From assembly GCF_022614595.1 (NCBI RefSeq), contig NZ_JAJFAU010000006.1, positions 1 through 64,000 on the forward strand: a stretch of DNA of 64,000 bases, given 5' to 3'. The notes below the pieces were generated by a model. That model was not told the DNA's origin, did no database searches, and saw only the letters and a program-made list of their open reading frames with translations. This document shows, one piece after another, positions 32,907-42,455 of the stretch. The translations under genes were made by a program, and so were the position numbers. The stretch comes from Streptomyces sp. CNQ085 (lineage in GTDB: Bacteria; Actinomycetota; Actinomycetes; Streptomycetales; Streptomycetaceae). Each line of letters begins with the position of its first letter. Within the stretch, counting starts at the first letter, position 1.

Positions 32907-34166
32907 ATGCACGACACCACCATGCTGCTCATCGAGCTGGGCGCCATCATCCTCGGGCTGGGAGTCATCGGGCGGTTCGCCGGACGGATCGGTCTGTCCG
33001 CCATCCCCCTCTACCTGCTGGCCGGTCTCGCCTTCGGCCACGGCGGCATCTTCGAGCTGAGCGCCAGCGAGGAGTTCGTCGCCATCGGCGCCGAGATCGG
33101 CGTGATCCTGCTGCTGCTCCTGCTGGGCCTGGAGTACAGCGCCTCCGAGCTGGTGGACAACCTCAGGACGCAGTACCCCTCGGGCATGGTGGACTTCGTC
33201 CTCAACGCCACGCCCGGAGCCGTCGCCGCCCTCGTCCTGGGCTGGGGTCCGGTGGCCGCCGTGGCACTGGCCGGCGTCACCTGGATCTCCTCCTCCGGTG
33301 TCATCGCCAAGGTCCTCACCGACCTGGGCCGGCTCGGCAACCGCGAGACACCCGTCGTCCTCGGCGTCCTGGTCATGGAGGACCTGGCGATGGCGGTGTA
33401 CCTGCCGCTGCTGACCACCCTGCTGGCCGGTGTCGGCCTGATGGGCGGCAGCGTCAGCCTGATCGTCGCCCTGGGAACGGTCGGCCTGGTCCTCTACGTC
33501 GCGCTGCGCCACGGCCGGCTGATCAGCAAGGCCGTCTCCTCCGACAACCCCGAGCTGCTGCTGCTGGTGGTGCTCGGCCTGACCGTCCTGATCGCCGGGA
33601 TCGCCCAGCAGCTGCACGTCTCGGCGGCGGTCGGCGCGTTCCTCGTCGGCATCGCCCTGTCCGGTGAGGTGGCCGAGAGCGCCCACCGGCTGTTCGCCCC
33701 GCTGCGGGACCTGTTCGCGGCCGTCTTCTTCGTCTTTTTCGGGCTGTCCACCGACCCGGGCAACATCCCGCCGGTGATCGTCCCGGCGCTGATCCTGGCC
33801 GTGGTGACGGTGGTGACCAAGATCGCCACCGGCTGGTACGCGGCGCGGCGCGCCGGCATCAGCCCCAGGGGCCGGCTGCGGGCGGGCGGGGCCCTGGTGG
33901 CGCGCGGCGAGTTCTCCATCGTCATCGCCGGCCTGGCGGCCGGGGTCGCCACCGAGATCCGTCCGCTGGCCACCGCGTACGTGTTGCTGATGGTGATCAT
34001 CGGCCCGCTGGCCGCCCGCTGGACGGAGCCCGCCGTCAGGGCTCTGACGCCCCGGCTGGTACCGGTCTCCCCCGGCCCGTCGGGGCAGCAGCCGGCCGGG
34101 ACGCCGGAGGGGCCGAGAACCCCTTCCGACACCGCGGCCCGCGCGGACTCCCCCACTCAGCCGTAG
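32907..34166 (+). CDS. CPA2-type K+(Na+)/H+ antiporter
   Basis: This 419-residue membrane protein has about 12-13 helices of the Na_H_Exchanger fold (LSAIPLYLLAGLAFGHGGI, GLEYSASELV, LGVLVMEDLAMAVYLPLL with the ion-binding Asp, AAVGAFLVGIALSGEVAE). The hydrophilic C-terminus is short, without RCK domain; that domain is supplied by the upstream gene. Likely exports K+ or Na+ in exchange for protons under regulation of the TrkA-C subunit. GGAGGG of its ribosome-binding site lies inside the preceding gene. Confidence 0.94.
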   Translation: MHDTTMLLIELGAIILGLGVIGRFAGRIGLSAIPLYLLAGLAFGHGGIFELSASEEFVAIGAEIGVILLLLLLGLEYSASELVDNLRTQYPSGMVDFVLNATPGAVAALVLGWGPVAAVALAGVTWISSSGVIAKVLTDLGRLGNRETPVVLGVLVMEDLAMAVYLPLLTTLLAGVGLMGGSVSLIVALGTVGLVLYVALRHGRLISKAVSSDNPELLLLVVLGLTVLIAGIAQQLHVSAAVGAFLVGIALSGEVAESAHRLFAPLRDLFAAVFFVFFGLSTDPGNIPPVIVPALILAVVTVVTKIATGWYAARRAGISPRGRLRAGGALVARGEFSIVIAGLAAGVATEIRPLATAYVLLMVIIGPLAARWTEPAVRALTPRLVPVSPGPSGQQPAGTPEGPRTPSDTAARADSPTQP

Positions 34167-34209
34167 GGCGGAGGGAGACACCCGCGGCCGGTGGGGCATC
34201 ATCTCCTCC

Positions 34210-35682
34210 ATGGGGACAGTCGCCGGTCTGGACAGTTCGTCCGAGTACACCCGCATCGTCGTCTGCGACACCGACACCGGTGCCGTCGTCAGACAGGGAT
34301 ACGCCCCGCATCCCCTGCCCGGGGGCGGCGGTGAGGAGGACGGTGCCGGGCAGGCCGCGGGCAGACCCACCGAGACCGACCCGCAGGCGTGGCTGCTCTC
34401 GCTCGGCGACGCCGCGGCCGGCGGGGTGCTGGAGGGCGTCCAGGCCATCGGCGTCTCGGCGCAGCGGAACGGGCTGGTCGCGCTCGACGAGGCCGGCGTG
34501 CCCGTGCGTCCCGCGCTGGTCGGCAACGACCGGCGCGCGCAGACCGCCGCGGCCGACCTCGTCGACGCGCTCGGCGGCCACGAGGCGTGGGCGCGGGCGG
34601 TGGGCGCCGTACCGCAGGCGGCGCAGCCGGTGGCGAAGCTGCGCTGGCTGGCCCGGCACGAGCCGGAGGCGGCCCGGCGCGTGGCCGAGGTCCTCCAGCC
34701 GCACGACTGGCTGGTGTGGCAGCTGCTGGGCCGTCCGCCGCGCCGCACCACCGACCGCGGCGACGCCTCGGGGACCGGTTACTGGTCGGCCGCCACCGAG
34801 TCCTGGCGGGCGGATCTGGCCGAGCTGGCGCTCGGCCATCCGGTGAAGCTGCCCGAGGTACTGGGACCGGCCGAGCCCGCCGGGCACACCCCCGAAGGAC
34901 TGCTGATCTCGGCCGGCACGGGCGAGACGATGGCCGCCGCCTTCGGCCTGGGCGTCGGGCTCGGCGACGCCGTGGTCTCCCTGGGGGCGTCCGGTTCGGT
35001 CTTCTCCGTGCACCACCAGGTGCCGGCCGAGCCGACCGGCACGATCACCTCCCTCGCCGACGCCACCGGTATGCACCTTCCGGTGGTGCACACGCTCAAC
35101 GCCGTACGGGTGCTGCGCGGCGCCGCCGAACTGCTCGGCACCTCCCTGGAGGGGCTTTCGGAGCTGGCGCTGACCTCCACGCCGGGCTCCCACGGGCTGG
35201 TGCTGCTGCCCTATCTGGAGGGCGAGCGCACCCCCGACCTGCCGCACACCGCCGGCACGCTGGCCGGGCTGCGGCGCGAGAGCATGAGGCCGGAGCATCT
35301 GGCGCGCGCCGCCTTCGAGGGGATGCTGTGCGGACTGGCCGACGCCCTCGACGTGCTGCGCGGCCGGGGGGTGTCGGTCGGCCGGGTCTTCCTGCTGGGG
35401 GCCGCGGCCGATCTGCCGGCCGTGCGGGCGATCGCCCCGGCCCTGCTGGGGGCGCAGGTGGTGGTCCCCGAGCCCGCCGACTACACGGCACTGGGCGCCG
35501 CCCGCCAGGCCGCCTGGGCCCTGGGGGTGTCCCGGGGCGCGCTCTCGCCGCGGCAGCCCCCGATGTGGCCCGCCCCCGCCGGCCGGGTCCTGGAGCCGGG
35601 CGAGGAGCTGGCGGTGGGCCAGGCGGTGCGGCAGCAGTACGCGACGGTACGGGAGCAGACGCACCCGGGGGCTTTCGGCTGA
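34210..35682 (+). CDS. FGGY-family carbohydrate kinase (xylulokinase-like)
   Basis: This 490-residue sugar kinase has an N-terminal phosphate motif (VAGLDSSSEYTRIVVCD), IGVSAQRNGLVALDE, the second-domain SLGASGSVFSV adenosine-phosphate loop, and LPYLEGERTPDL near 335, typical of XylB-like kinases. It phosphorylates a sugar or polyol, probably D-xylulose, but no xylA is adjacent. The N-terminal GGGGEEDGAG insertion is unusual. No ribosome-binding site is obvious; CATCAT 7 nt before ATG may be a weak leaderless -10. Convergent with the sigma-factor gene. Confidence 0.9.
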   Translation: MGTVAGLDSSSEYTRIVVCDTDTGAVVRQGYAPHPLPGGGGEEDGAGQAAGRPTETDPQAWLLSLGDAAAGGVLEGVQAIGVSAQRNGLVALDEAGVPVRPALVGNDRRAQTAAADLVDALGGHEAWARAVGAVPQAAQPVAKLRWLARHEPEAARRVAEVLQPHDWLVWQLLGRPPRRTTDRGDASGTGYWSAATESWRADLAELALGHPVKLPEVLGPAEPAGHTPEGLLISAGTGETMAAAFGLGVGLGDAVVSLGASGSVFSVHHQVPAEPTGTITSLADATGMHLPVVHTLNAVRVLRGAAELLGTSLEGLSELALTSTPGSHGLVLLPYLEGERTPDLPHTAGTLAGLRRESMRPEHLARAAFEGMLCGLADALDVLRGRGVSVGRVFLLGAAADLPAVRAIAPALLGAQVVVPEPADYTALGAARQAAWALGVSRGALSPRQPPMWPAPAGRVLEPGEELAVGQAVRQQYATVREQTHPGAFG

Positions 35683-35689
35683 GCCCGCA

Positions 35690-35706
35690 CCGGCCGCCGC
35701 GGCCGG
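35690..35706. terminator. Small hairpin between convergent genes
   Basis: CCGGCC-GCCGC-GGCCGG forms a 6-bp perfect stem in the 49-bp space between the kinase stop and the sigma-factor stop. Confidence 0.5.
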
Positions 35707-35731
35707 GCGCAGGGCCGACCACGCCGGGGGC

Positions 35732-37036
35732 TCAGTCCAGATAGCCCCTGAGCTGGTCCGCGTAGGCGTGGTCGCGGAGTTTGGCGAGGGTCCTGGACTC
35801 GATCTGGCGAATGCGTTCGCGGGTGACGCCGAAGAGGCGGCCGATCTCCTCCAGCGTGCGGGGCCGGCCGTCGACGAGGCCGTAGCGCAGCTGGACGACC
35901 CTGCGCTCGCGCTCGCCGAGGGTGCACAGCACCGCGTCCAGATGCCGGCGCAGCAGCAGGAAGGCGGCGGACTCCACGGGTGAGGGCGCGTCGCCGTCCT
36001 CGATGAGGTCGCCGAGGTTGACGTCGTCCTCCTCGCCCACGGGGGCGTGCAGCGAGACCGGCTCCTGGGCCAGCCGCAGCACCTCGCCGACCCGCTCGCC
36101 GGTCAGGCCGAGCTGGGCCGCGACCTCCTCGGGTGTCGGCTCGTAGCCGCGCTCCTGGAGGATGCGGCGCTGGACGCGGACGACCCGGTTGATCAGCTCC
36201 ACGACGTGCACCGGGACCCTGATGGTGCGGGCCTGGTCGGCCAGCGCCCGGGACATGGCCTGGCGTATCCACCAGGTGGCGTAGGTGGAGAACTTGTAGC
36301 CGCGTGTGTAGTCGAACTTCTCCACGGCCCGGATGAGGCCCAGATTGCCCTCCTGGACCAGGTCGAGCATGGTCAGCCCGCGTCCGACGTACCGCTTGGC
36401 CACCGAGACCACCAGGCGGAGGTTGGCCTCGATCAGGCGGCGCTTGGCCACCCGGCCCATGACCACCAGCCGGTCGAGGTCGAGGGCGAGACTCTCGTCG
36501 AGGCCGGGGGCGCGGGTGAGTCTCTCCTCGGCGAACAGGCCCGCCTCGACGCGCCGGGCGAGTTCCACCTCCTCCGCGGCCGTCAGCAGGGGGACACGGC
36601 CGATCTCGCGCAGGTACTGGCGGAAGAGGTCGGCGGAGGGGCCGGTCGCGTCGGGGCCGGCGGGCCGGGAGAGGGGAGCGGGCTTCTCCCGGAACCGCTC
36701 GGGACCGGCTTCCGTGTCCTGGCCGGGGGCGGGCCGGGGGTGCGCGGACGGAACGGCCGGCGGGCTGTCGGGCGGTAAGGCGGCCGGGTCCGGAGCGTTC
36801 GGGGATCCAGGGGCGGCGAGGGGGACGGGAAAGGCCGGGGCGGCGGGGGCCGCGCCGGCCGGGATCCGGGTCTGCACGGGGGCGGCCTCCAAGTTGATCG
36901 CTGCCGGTTCGGGGACGACAGGCGAGACGAGGACGGGCGCGGCCGCACCGCTGTCCGCACCACGGCGGGCGAGCGGCGTCGAAGACGGTACGCGCTCCGA
37001 GGACTCAGGCACCTCCCTCAGTGTGGGGTACGACAC
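35732..37036 (-). CDS. hrdA: Primary-type (RpoD/SigA family) sigma factor, HrdA-like
   Basis: This 434-residue sigma-70 protein has region 1.2 ([21 protein letters not shown]), region 2 with [22 protein letters not shown] for -10 recognition and melting, region 3, and region 4.2 HTH ([24 protein letters not shown]). The first 120 residues are Pro/Ala-rich and poorly conserved, in place of region 1.1. Position beside dnaG and dgt fits HrdA, one of the non-essential Streptomyces RpoD homologues; the symbol rests on synteny from memory. GTG 37036 is the best start, though no strong ribosome-binding site is seen. Confidence 0.88.
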   Translation of the reverse strand: MSYPTLREVPESSERVPSSTPLARRGADSGAAAPVLVSPVVPEPAAINLEAAPVQTRIPAGAAPAAPAFPVPLAAPGSPNAPDPAALPPDSPPAVPSAHPRPAPGQDTEAGPERFREKPAPLSRPAGPDATGPSADLFRQYLREIGRVPLLTAAEEVELARRVEAGLFAEERLTRAPGLDESLALDLDRLVVMGRVAKRRLIEANLRLVVSVAKRYVGRGLTMLDLVQEGNLGLIRAVEKFDYTRGYKFSTYATWWIRQAMSRALADQARTIRVPVHVVELINRVVRVQRRILQERGYEPTPEEVAAQLGLTGERVGEVLRLAQEPVSLHAPVGEEDDVNLGDLIEDGDAPSPVESAAFLLLRRHLDAVLCTLGERERRVVQLRYGLVDGRPRTLEEIGRLFGVTRERIRQIESRTLAKLRDHAYADQLRGYLD

Positions 37037-37155
37037 ACTGCCGCCACGAGGGGCGTGCGCGCGGTTTCCGGACTCCTGGGTGACCGAACACGTACGGAAC
37101 GTGTCAGAACGGGCCGGGAAGGACCCGCTGCTGCGGGGGCGGGCCCCGCGCGGGC

Positions 37156-39093
37156 CTACGACCAGAGCGCGGCGGCGCCGCGGTCGCGCAGCGACCGGCC
37201 GTACCGCTCCAGCGTCCACAACTGCTCGGCGACGGCCGTCTGGGCCTCGTCCCCGCTGTTCGTCATGCGTGCGAGGGTGCTGCTCAGCTCGGCGATCCGG
37301 CGGTTGACCGCCTCCAGCCGCACCTTGACCAGGAACTCCCCGGCGTATGCCTTGTCGGGCTCGCGCGGGGTGCGCGGCGGCTCGACGCTCAGCTCGGTGA
37401 TCATCGACCGCACGGTGTCGTCCGGCGCGGCGTCCCGCACCCGGGCCAGGTACTCCTCGTCGGCGCGCTCCACCCCTCCGGCCTCCTCCACGGCCCGGCG
37501 CACCTGCGCATAGGGCTCGGCGGTGAACTCGTCGGCGCCGTAGGCGTCGAAGAGCGGGGAGACCAGAGCCGGGAACTGCAGCGCCAGCTTGAGCAGTTCG
37601 CGCTCGGCCAGTCGCTGGGGGCTGCGCAGGTCCAGCCGGGGGCCGCCGGGCGCGGGGCCGGGCCCCACCTGTCGTACGGGCGGCGAGGCCGGGCGGCGCT
37701 GCTGCGAACCCCCATGGCCGCCCTGGCCTCCGTGACCTCCCTGGCCGCCGGCCCGCCGCTCGCGCTCCCAGCGGGCCAGCTGCCCCACCCGCCGCACCAC
37801 GAACTCGGTGTCGAGGATGCCCAGCAGCCCGGCCAGGCGTACGGCGTACTGGTGCTGGATCGAGCCGTCCTTGATCCGCGCGACGATCGGCGCGGCCTCC
37901 TCCAGGGCCGCGGCCCGGCCTTCGGCGGTGTCCAGGTTGTGCTGTCCGGTGACCGAGCGGATGGCGAACTCGAACAGCGGCGAGCGGCCCTCCACCAGGG
38001 CCACCACCGCCTCGTCGCCCTCGGCCAGCCGCAGGTCGCACGGGTCCATGCCGCCGGGGGTGATGGCGATGGAGGTGCGGGCGGCGAACTTCTGGTCGTC
38101 CTCGAAGGCACGCAGGGCGGCCTTCTGGCCGGCCGCGTCGCCATCGAAGGTGAAGACGACCTCCGAGCGGGAATTGTCCATCAGCAGTCGCCGCAGGATC
38201 TTGATGTGCTCGCCGCCGAAGGCAGTGCCGCAGGTGGCGATGGCGCCGGTGACCCCGGCGAGGTGGCAGGCCATCACGTCCGTGTAGCCCTCGACGACCA
38301 CGGCCCGGCCGGTCTTGGCGATCTCACGTTTGGCCAGGTCGATGCCGTAGAGCACCTGGGACTTGCGGTAGATCGCCGTCTCGGGGGTGTTGAGGTACTT
38401 CGGCCCGTTGTCGTCCTCGCGCAGTCTGCGGGCACCGAAGCCGACGACCTCGCCGGTGATGTCGCGGATGGGCCACATCAGCCGGCCGCGGAAGCGGTCG
38501 ATGGGGCGGCCGTTGCGGCTCTCCTGGGCAAGGCCGGCCAGGATCAGCTCCTTGTCGCTGAAGCCCCTGCCGCGCAGGAAGCGGGTGAGGTGGTCCCAGC
38601 CGGCCGGGGAGTAGCCGACCCCGAAGTGCGCGGCGGCCTCCTGGCCGAAGCCGCGCTCGGCCAGGAAGCGGCGGCCGGTCTCGGCCTCGGGCGAGTCGAG
38701 CTGCTCGGTGTAGAAGGCGGCGGCGGCCTTGTGCGCCTGGACCAGCCGGATGCGCTCGCCCTGCTGGCGGCCGGGGGCGTAGCCGCCCTCCTCGTAGCGC
38801 AGGGTGACCCCCGCCTGGGAGGCGAGCCGCTCGACGGCCTCGGAGAAGGAGAGGTGGTCGACCTTCATCACGAAGTCGAGGGTGTCCCCGCCGGCCTGGC
38901 AGCCGAAGCAGTGGTACAGGCCCTTGCTCGGGCTGACGTGGAAGGAGGGGGATTTCTCGTCGTGGAAGGGGCACAGGCCCTTGAGGCTGCCGCCGCCGGC
39001 CGGGCGGAGCTGGAGGTACTCGGAGACGACGGCGTCGATCGGGACCGCGTCCCGCACCGCCTTCACATCGTCGTCGTTGATCCGTCCCGCCAC
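37156..39093 (-). CDS. dnaG: DNA primase
   Basis: This 645-residue primase makes RNA primers at the replication fork. The zinc-binding domain has Cys41, His44, Cys62 and Cys65 ([15 protein letters not shown].. YHCFGC). The catalytic TOPRIM core shows [12 protein letters not shown] (Glu) and [12 protein letters not shown] (Asp-x-Asp), and a C-terminal helicase-binding region is present. A Gly/His-rich linker ([11 protein letters not shown]) precedes the C-terminal domain. The start is GTG 39093; TAGACT 7 nt upstream suggests leaderless transcription. The frame remains open upstream through the flavoprotein gene region, which is artefactual. Confidence 0.97.
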   Translation of the reverse strand: MAGRINDDDVKAVRDAVPIDAVVSEYLQLRPAGGGSLKGLCPFHDEKSPSFHVSPSKGLYHCFGCQAGGDTLDFVMKVDHLSFSEAVERLASQAGVTLRYEEGGYAPGRQQGERIRLVQAHKAAAAFYTEQLDSPEAETGRRFLAERGFGQEAAAHFGVGYSPAGWDHLTRFLRGRGFSDKELILAGLAQESRNGRPIDRFRGRLMWPIRDITGEVVGFGARRLREDDNGPKYLNTPETAIYRKSQVLYGIDLAKREIAKTGRAVVVEGYTDVMACHLAGVTGAIATCGTAFGGEHIKILRRLLMDNSRSEVVFTFDGDAAGQKAALRAFEDDQKFAARTSIAITPGGMDPCDLRLAEGDEAVVALVEGRSPLFEFAIRSVTGQHNLDTAEGRAAALEEAAPIVARIKDGSIQHQYAVRLAGLLGILDTEFVVRRVGQLARWERERRAGGQGGHGGQGGHGGSQQRRPASPPVRQVGPGPAPGGPRLDLRSPQRLAERELLKLALQFPALVSPLFDAYGADEFTAEPYAQVRRAVEEAGGVERADEEYLARVRDAAPDDTVRSMITELSVEPPRTPREPDKAYAGEFLVKVRLEAVNRRIAELSSTLARMTNSGDEAQTAVAEQLWTLERYGRSLRDRGAAALWS

Positions 39094-39100
39094 GGCGGAA

Positions 39101-39106
39101 AGTCTA
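39101..39106 (-). promoter_or_regulatory. Leaderless -10 element of dnaG (TAGACT)
   Basis: On the minus strand TAGACT ends 7 nt before GTG 39093, inside the 62-bp gap behind the flavoprotein gene. dnaG can thus be transcribed independently of that gene. Confidence 0.6.
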
Positions 39107-39155
39107 CGGCCGCCCTGCGGCCTCCCCGGCACGGCGGGTCCGCGGGCGGGGTGGA

Positions 39156-40418
39156 TCACGCCCCGGCCGGCTCCTCCAGCGGCACCGAGGGGTCGGCCAG
39201 CTTCTCCGGGTCGCTCTCCCGGCCGGAGCGGATCAGCCGCTGGACCGGCCCGGTGGTGCCCTCGGTGTTCATCCCCAGCCCCGCCAGCACCCGCCCCTCG
39301 CTCAGCCAGAACGCGGTGAACTTCCGCTTTCCGAGGTCGCCGCGGACGACCACCTGGTCGTACGAGCCGGGCGGCGCCCAGCCGGAGTACTCCATGCTCG
39401 TGCCGTACTGCTCGGAGGAGAAGTACGGCACCCGGTCGTAGGAGACCTCCTGCCCGAGCATCGCCCGGGCTGCGGCCGGCCCGCCGTTCAGGGCGTTGGC
39501 CCAGTGCTCGGCGCGCAGCCGGGCGCCGAACAGCGGGTGGTGGACGGCGGCGACGTCGCCGGCGGCGTGGATGTCGGGGTCGCCGGTGCGCAGCGAGGCG
39601 TCCACGGCGATGCCGCCCACGGGCTCCCCGGCCAGCTCCAGCCCGGCGGCCCGGGCCAGGGAGACGCGGGGGGCGGCGCCGATGGCGGCGAGCACGGCGT
39701 GCGCCGGATGCTCCTCGCCGTCCCCGGTGCGGACGGCGAGGACCTGGCTGTCCTGGCCGACGATCTCGGTGAGGGAGGTGCCGAAGTACAGGCGTACGCC
39801 GTGCTCGCGGTGCAGATCGGCGAGGACGGCGCCCAGTTCGGGCCCGAGGACGGCGTGCAGCGGGGTGGGGTTCGGCTCGATGACGGTGACCTCGGCGCCT
39901 CGGGAGCGGGCGACGGCGGCCACCTCCAGGCCGATCCGGCCCGCGCCGACGACGACCAGGTGGCCGTTGTCGCGGCCGAGCCCGGCCAGGGTGCCGCGCA
40001 GCCGGTCGGCGTGCGCCAGGCGGCGCAGGTGGTGCACCCCTGCCAGCTCGGTGCCGGGGACGTTCAGACGGCGCGGCTCGGCGCCGGTGGCCAGCAGCAG
40101 TTTGTCGTAGTGGACCCGGGCGCCGTCGCCCAGCTCCACCGTCCCCGCCTCCCTGTCCAGGCGGACGGCGGGCTGGCCGAGGTGGAGTTCGACCGCGGCC
40201 CCGGCGTACCAGGCGGGCTCGTGGACGAAGACGCCGCCACGTTCGGCGGTGCCGCCGAGGTAGCCCTTGGAGAGGGGAGGCCGCTCGTAGGGGTGGTCGC
40301 GTTCGTCGCCGATCAGGATGACGCGGCCGGTGAAGCCCTCGGCCCGCAGGGTCTCGGCCGCCTTCGCCCCGGCCGGGCCGGCGCCGACGATGACGAACGT
40401 GCGATGTGCGTCGACCAC
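39156..40418 (-). CDS. FAD-dependent ferredoxin/rubredoxin-type reductase
   Basis: This 420-residue flavoprotein has two dinucleotide folds: FVIVGAGPAGAKAAETLR for FAD at the N-terminus and LVVVGAGRIGLEVAAVARSRG for NAD(P)H near 150. PYERPPLSKGYL, LLLATGAEPRRL and DIHAAGDVAA complete the putidaredoxin-reductase-like pattern. It would pass electrons to a ferredoxin, and could serve P450s, though the P450s lie 10 kb away. Start GTG 40418 follows GAGGAGG. The same strand continues into dnaG after 62 bp. Confidence 0.93.
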   Translation of the reverse strand: MVDAHRTFVIVGAGPAGAKAAETLRAEGFTGRVILIGDERDHPYERPPLSKGYLGGTAERGGVFVHEPAWYAGAAVELHLGQPAVRLDREAGTVELGDGARVHYDKLLLATGAEPRRLNVPGTELAGVHHLRRLAHADRLRGTLAGLGRDNGHLVVVGAGRIGLEVAAVARSRGAEVTVIEPNPTPLHAVLGPELGAVLADLHREHGVRLYFGTSLTEIVGQDSQVLAVRTGDGEEHPAHAVLAAIGAAPRVSLARAAGLELAGEPVGGIAVDASLRTGDPDIHAAGDVAAVHHPLFGARLRAEHWANALNGGPAAARAMLGQEVSYDRVPYFSSEQYGTSMEYSGWAPPGSYDQVVVRGDLGKRKFTAFWLSEGRVLAGLGMNTEGTTGPVQRLIRSGRESDPEKLADPSVPLEEPAGA

Positions 40419-40719
40419 GTGCTTCCTCCTCGTTGCGCTGCCCCCTGCGGTGGGTTCCCGGAAGCGGGCCCCGCCGGCCGCGCCGCCGGAAGGGGCGGCG
40501 GGCTGACCGTCCGGGGTGGTCCGGGTGGGGGTGCGGTCCGCGGGCGGCTCCGCGGACGTCTCCCACGGATTCTCCCCATCCTCCGGGCCGCTCTATCCCC
40601 CTTCGCGCGCACCGTCCTCCTTTGCCCTGGACCACCCGGTACGCGCACCCGTCTCCGCGTGTTCGTGCGCCCGGGCCGCGGCCGCTCCGGCAAGCCGCCT
40701 GCCGCCACGGCGAGGGGAC

Positions 40720-41261
40720 CATGGCACGCGATCTGCTGGGTCCGCTGGATGTCCTCGGCGAGGAGCGAGTGCACCTGGTGGGCCGCTCGACGGGCGCGGT
40801 CACGGTGCTGCCGGCCGGCGCCCGGGACGAGCGCGTCGCCCGGCTGGTCGTCGACGGGATGGGCGCGGGGGGTGGTCGAGCCGGGCAGTGTGGAACCCGC
40901 GAACTGCCGCCCGAACCGGTGATGGCGGCGCTGCCGGCCGGCGACCCGGCCGGCGTGCCGCTGCGGATGGCGGACCTGCGGATCTGGGCCGACGAGGTGG
41001 GCCGACGAGGTGGGCACCGACCGCCGCGCCCTGGCCGCGCGGGGCAGGTCCATGCACCAGGGCCCGAGCGAACCGGCGGACGTCACCGTGCCGACCCTGG
41101 TGCTCGCGGGCGCGGACGATCCGCTGGCCGGGGGCCCCGGGGCGCTCGCCGACGCGCTCCCCCGCGCCTCGCCGCGGCCCCTGCACGGCGACCCTCCGAC
41201 GGCCGTTCGCGATCCGTCCTTCGCCCCGGCGACAGCCGACTTCCTGGAGTCCGCCGACTGA
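40720..41261 (+). pseudogene. Alpha/beta hydrolase pseudogene with 13-bp duplication
   Basis: Fragments of an alpha/beta hydrolase lie in order: RDLLGPLDVLGEERVHLVGRSTGAV (nucleophile elbow, GRSTG where GHSxG is usual), then PLRMADLRIWADEV in another frame, then VTVPTLVLAGADDPLAGG and TADFLESAD ending at 41261. The break before the last part is an exact 13-bp tandem duplication at 40988-41013, which shifts frame. An earlier frameshift or deletion near 40870 removes the section after the elbow. The last frame could restart at ATG 41010 but would make only a C-terminal piece. Confidence 0.8.
40988..41013 (+). repeat. 13-bp tandem duplication inside the hydrolase pseudogene
   Basis: GCCGACGAGGTGG occurs twice without gap (40988-41000 and 41001-41013). 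Thirteen is not a multiple of three, so the duplication alone breaks the reading frame. It looks like a replication-slippage event. Confidence 0.92.
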
Positions 41262-41405
41262 CGCGGACCGTTCGCGACACGCCCCGGCGGCCGTACCCGA
41301 ACCGTTCGCCCCGCGGACCGCCGCGCGTCACATCGGGCGGGTAACGGGGCCGTGGACGGGTACACACACGGCCCACCGGGGACGACGCGGGGAACGGGAC
41401 GGCGG

Positions 41406-42233
41406 ATGCGCGTGATGACGTGGAACCTGTGGTGGCGGTTCGGGCCGTGGCGGGAGCGCTACGGGGCGATCCTCGTCACGCTGCGCGAGCTGCGGCCCGA
41501 CGCGGTCGGTCTGCAGGAGGTGTGGGTCCGCGACGGTGAGAACCTCGCCGCACGGCTCGCCCACGACCTGGACATGCACTGGACCTGGGCCCCCTGGAAC
41601 GTCCCCGTGCGGTGGCGCAAGCGACTGGACGACCCGGAGCTCGGCGTCGGCAACGCCGTGCTCAGCCGCTGGCCGGTGGCGGACCGGGCCCTGGCCACGC
41701 TGCCCCCGGCCGGGAGCGACCACGAGCGGGTGGCGCTCTACACGCTGCTGGAGGCGCCCGGCCGACCGGTGCCGTTCTTCACCACGCACCTGACCTCCGC
41801 CGCCCACGCCTCGGCCCTGCGCCGCCGACAGGTCGCGGCCCTGGCGGGGTTCGTCGCGGCGCACCGCGGCGGGACCGACTTCCCACCCGTGGTCACCGGG
41901 GACCTCAACGCACCGCCCGACTCCGACGAGATCCGCCTGCTGGGCGGCTCGCGCACGGCCCCCGCCGTCGAGGGCCAGGTGCTGCTGGACGCCTGGGAGT
42001 ACGCGGACCCGGCCGCCCCGGCGGCCACCCGGGACGCCGCCAACCCCTATGTCGCGGCCACCTTCCGGCCCAGCGCGCGCGTCGACTACGTCCACGTCGG
42101 GCCGCCGTCCGGACCCGGCGGGCTGGGACGTGTCACAGCCGTACGGCGGGCGGGCGACGGCCCGGTCGCCGGCATCTGGCCGTCCGACCACGCCGCCGTC
42201 GTGGCGGATCTGGCCCCGGAGCCGGCCTCCTGA
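41406..42233 (+). CDS. Endonuclease/exonuclease/phosphatase (EEP) family hydrolase
   Basis: This 275-residue metal-dependent phosphoesterase has the EEP motifs in order: MTWNLWWRFG at the start (Asn), LQEVW near 40 (Glu), FFTTHLTS near 125 (His), VTGDLNAPPDSDE near 163 (Asp-x-Asn), and WPSDHAAVVADL at the C-terminus (Asp-His). No signal peptide is present. Whether it cleaves DNA, a phospholipid or an inositol phosphate cannot be told. ATG 41406 has only a weak GGACGG upstream. Confidence 0.9.
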   Translation: MRVMTWNLWWRFGPWRERYGAILVTLRELRPDAVGLQEVWVRDGENLAARLAHDLDMHWTWAPWNVPVRWRKRLDDPELGVGNAVLSRWPVADRALATLPPAGSDHERVALYTLLEAPGRPVPFFTTHLTSAAHASALRRRQVAALAGFVAAHRGGTDFPPVVTGDLNAPPDSDEIRLLGGSRTAPAVEGQVLLDAWEYADPAAPAATRDAANPYVAATFRPSARVDYVHVGPPSGPGGLGRVTAVRRAGDGPVAGIWPSDHAAVVADLAPEPAS

Positions 42234-42335
42234 ACCATCTGTCCGCGGGCGGAAACCGCCGGGAATCGACCCGTGACCGGGACCCGCACATCCCGGCCAC
42301 ACCCCGCGGGAATGGACCGGAAGTCACTCTTAACG

Positions 42336-42351
42336 ACTGGTCTGAACCAAT
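42336..42351 (+). promoter_or_regulatory. dre-like site (DasR operator) before the LPMO gene
   Basis: ACTGGTCTGAACCAAT matches 13 of 16 positions of the DasR-responsive element ACTGGTCTAGACCAGT, including the full left half. It lies 105 bp upstream of a chitin-active LPMO gene, the class of target DasR represses in the absence of glucosamine phosphates. Confidence 0.78.
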
Positions 42352-42455
42352 CTATCGTCAGCCGCGAGGCCCTGCGTACGGCAGGCCACCACCCCCCGCA
42401 CCACTCCGCGCGCGGACCGGACCGGCCCGCACACGGAAGGAGGAGGAGCCCCCAC

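Noticed and set aside
41010-41261. An 83-codon ORF at the end of the hydrolase region as a real small gene
   Set aside because: It is the C-terminal piece of an alpha/beta hydrolase separated from the rest by a frameshifting duplication; it lacks the nucleophile.
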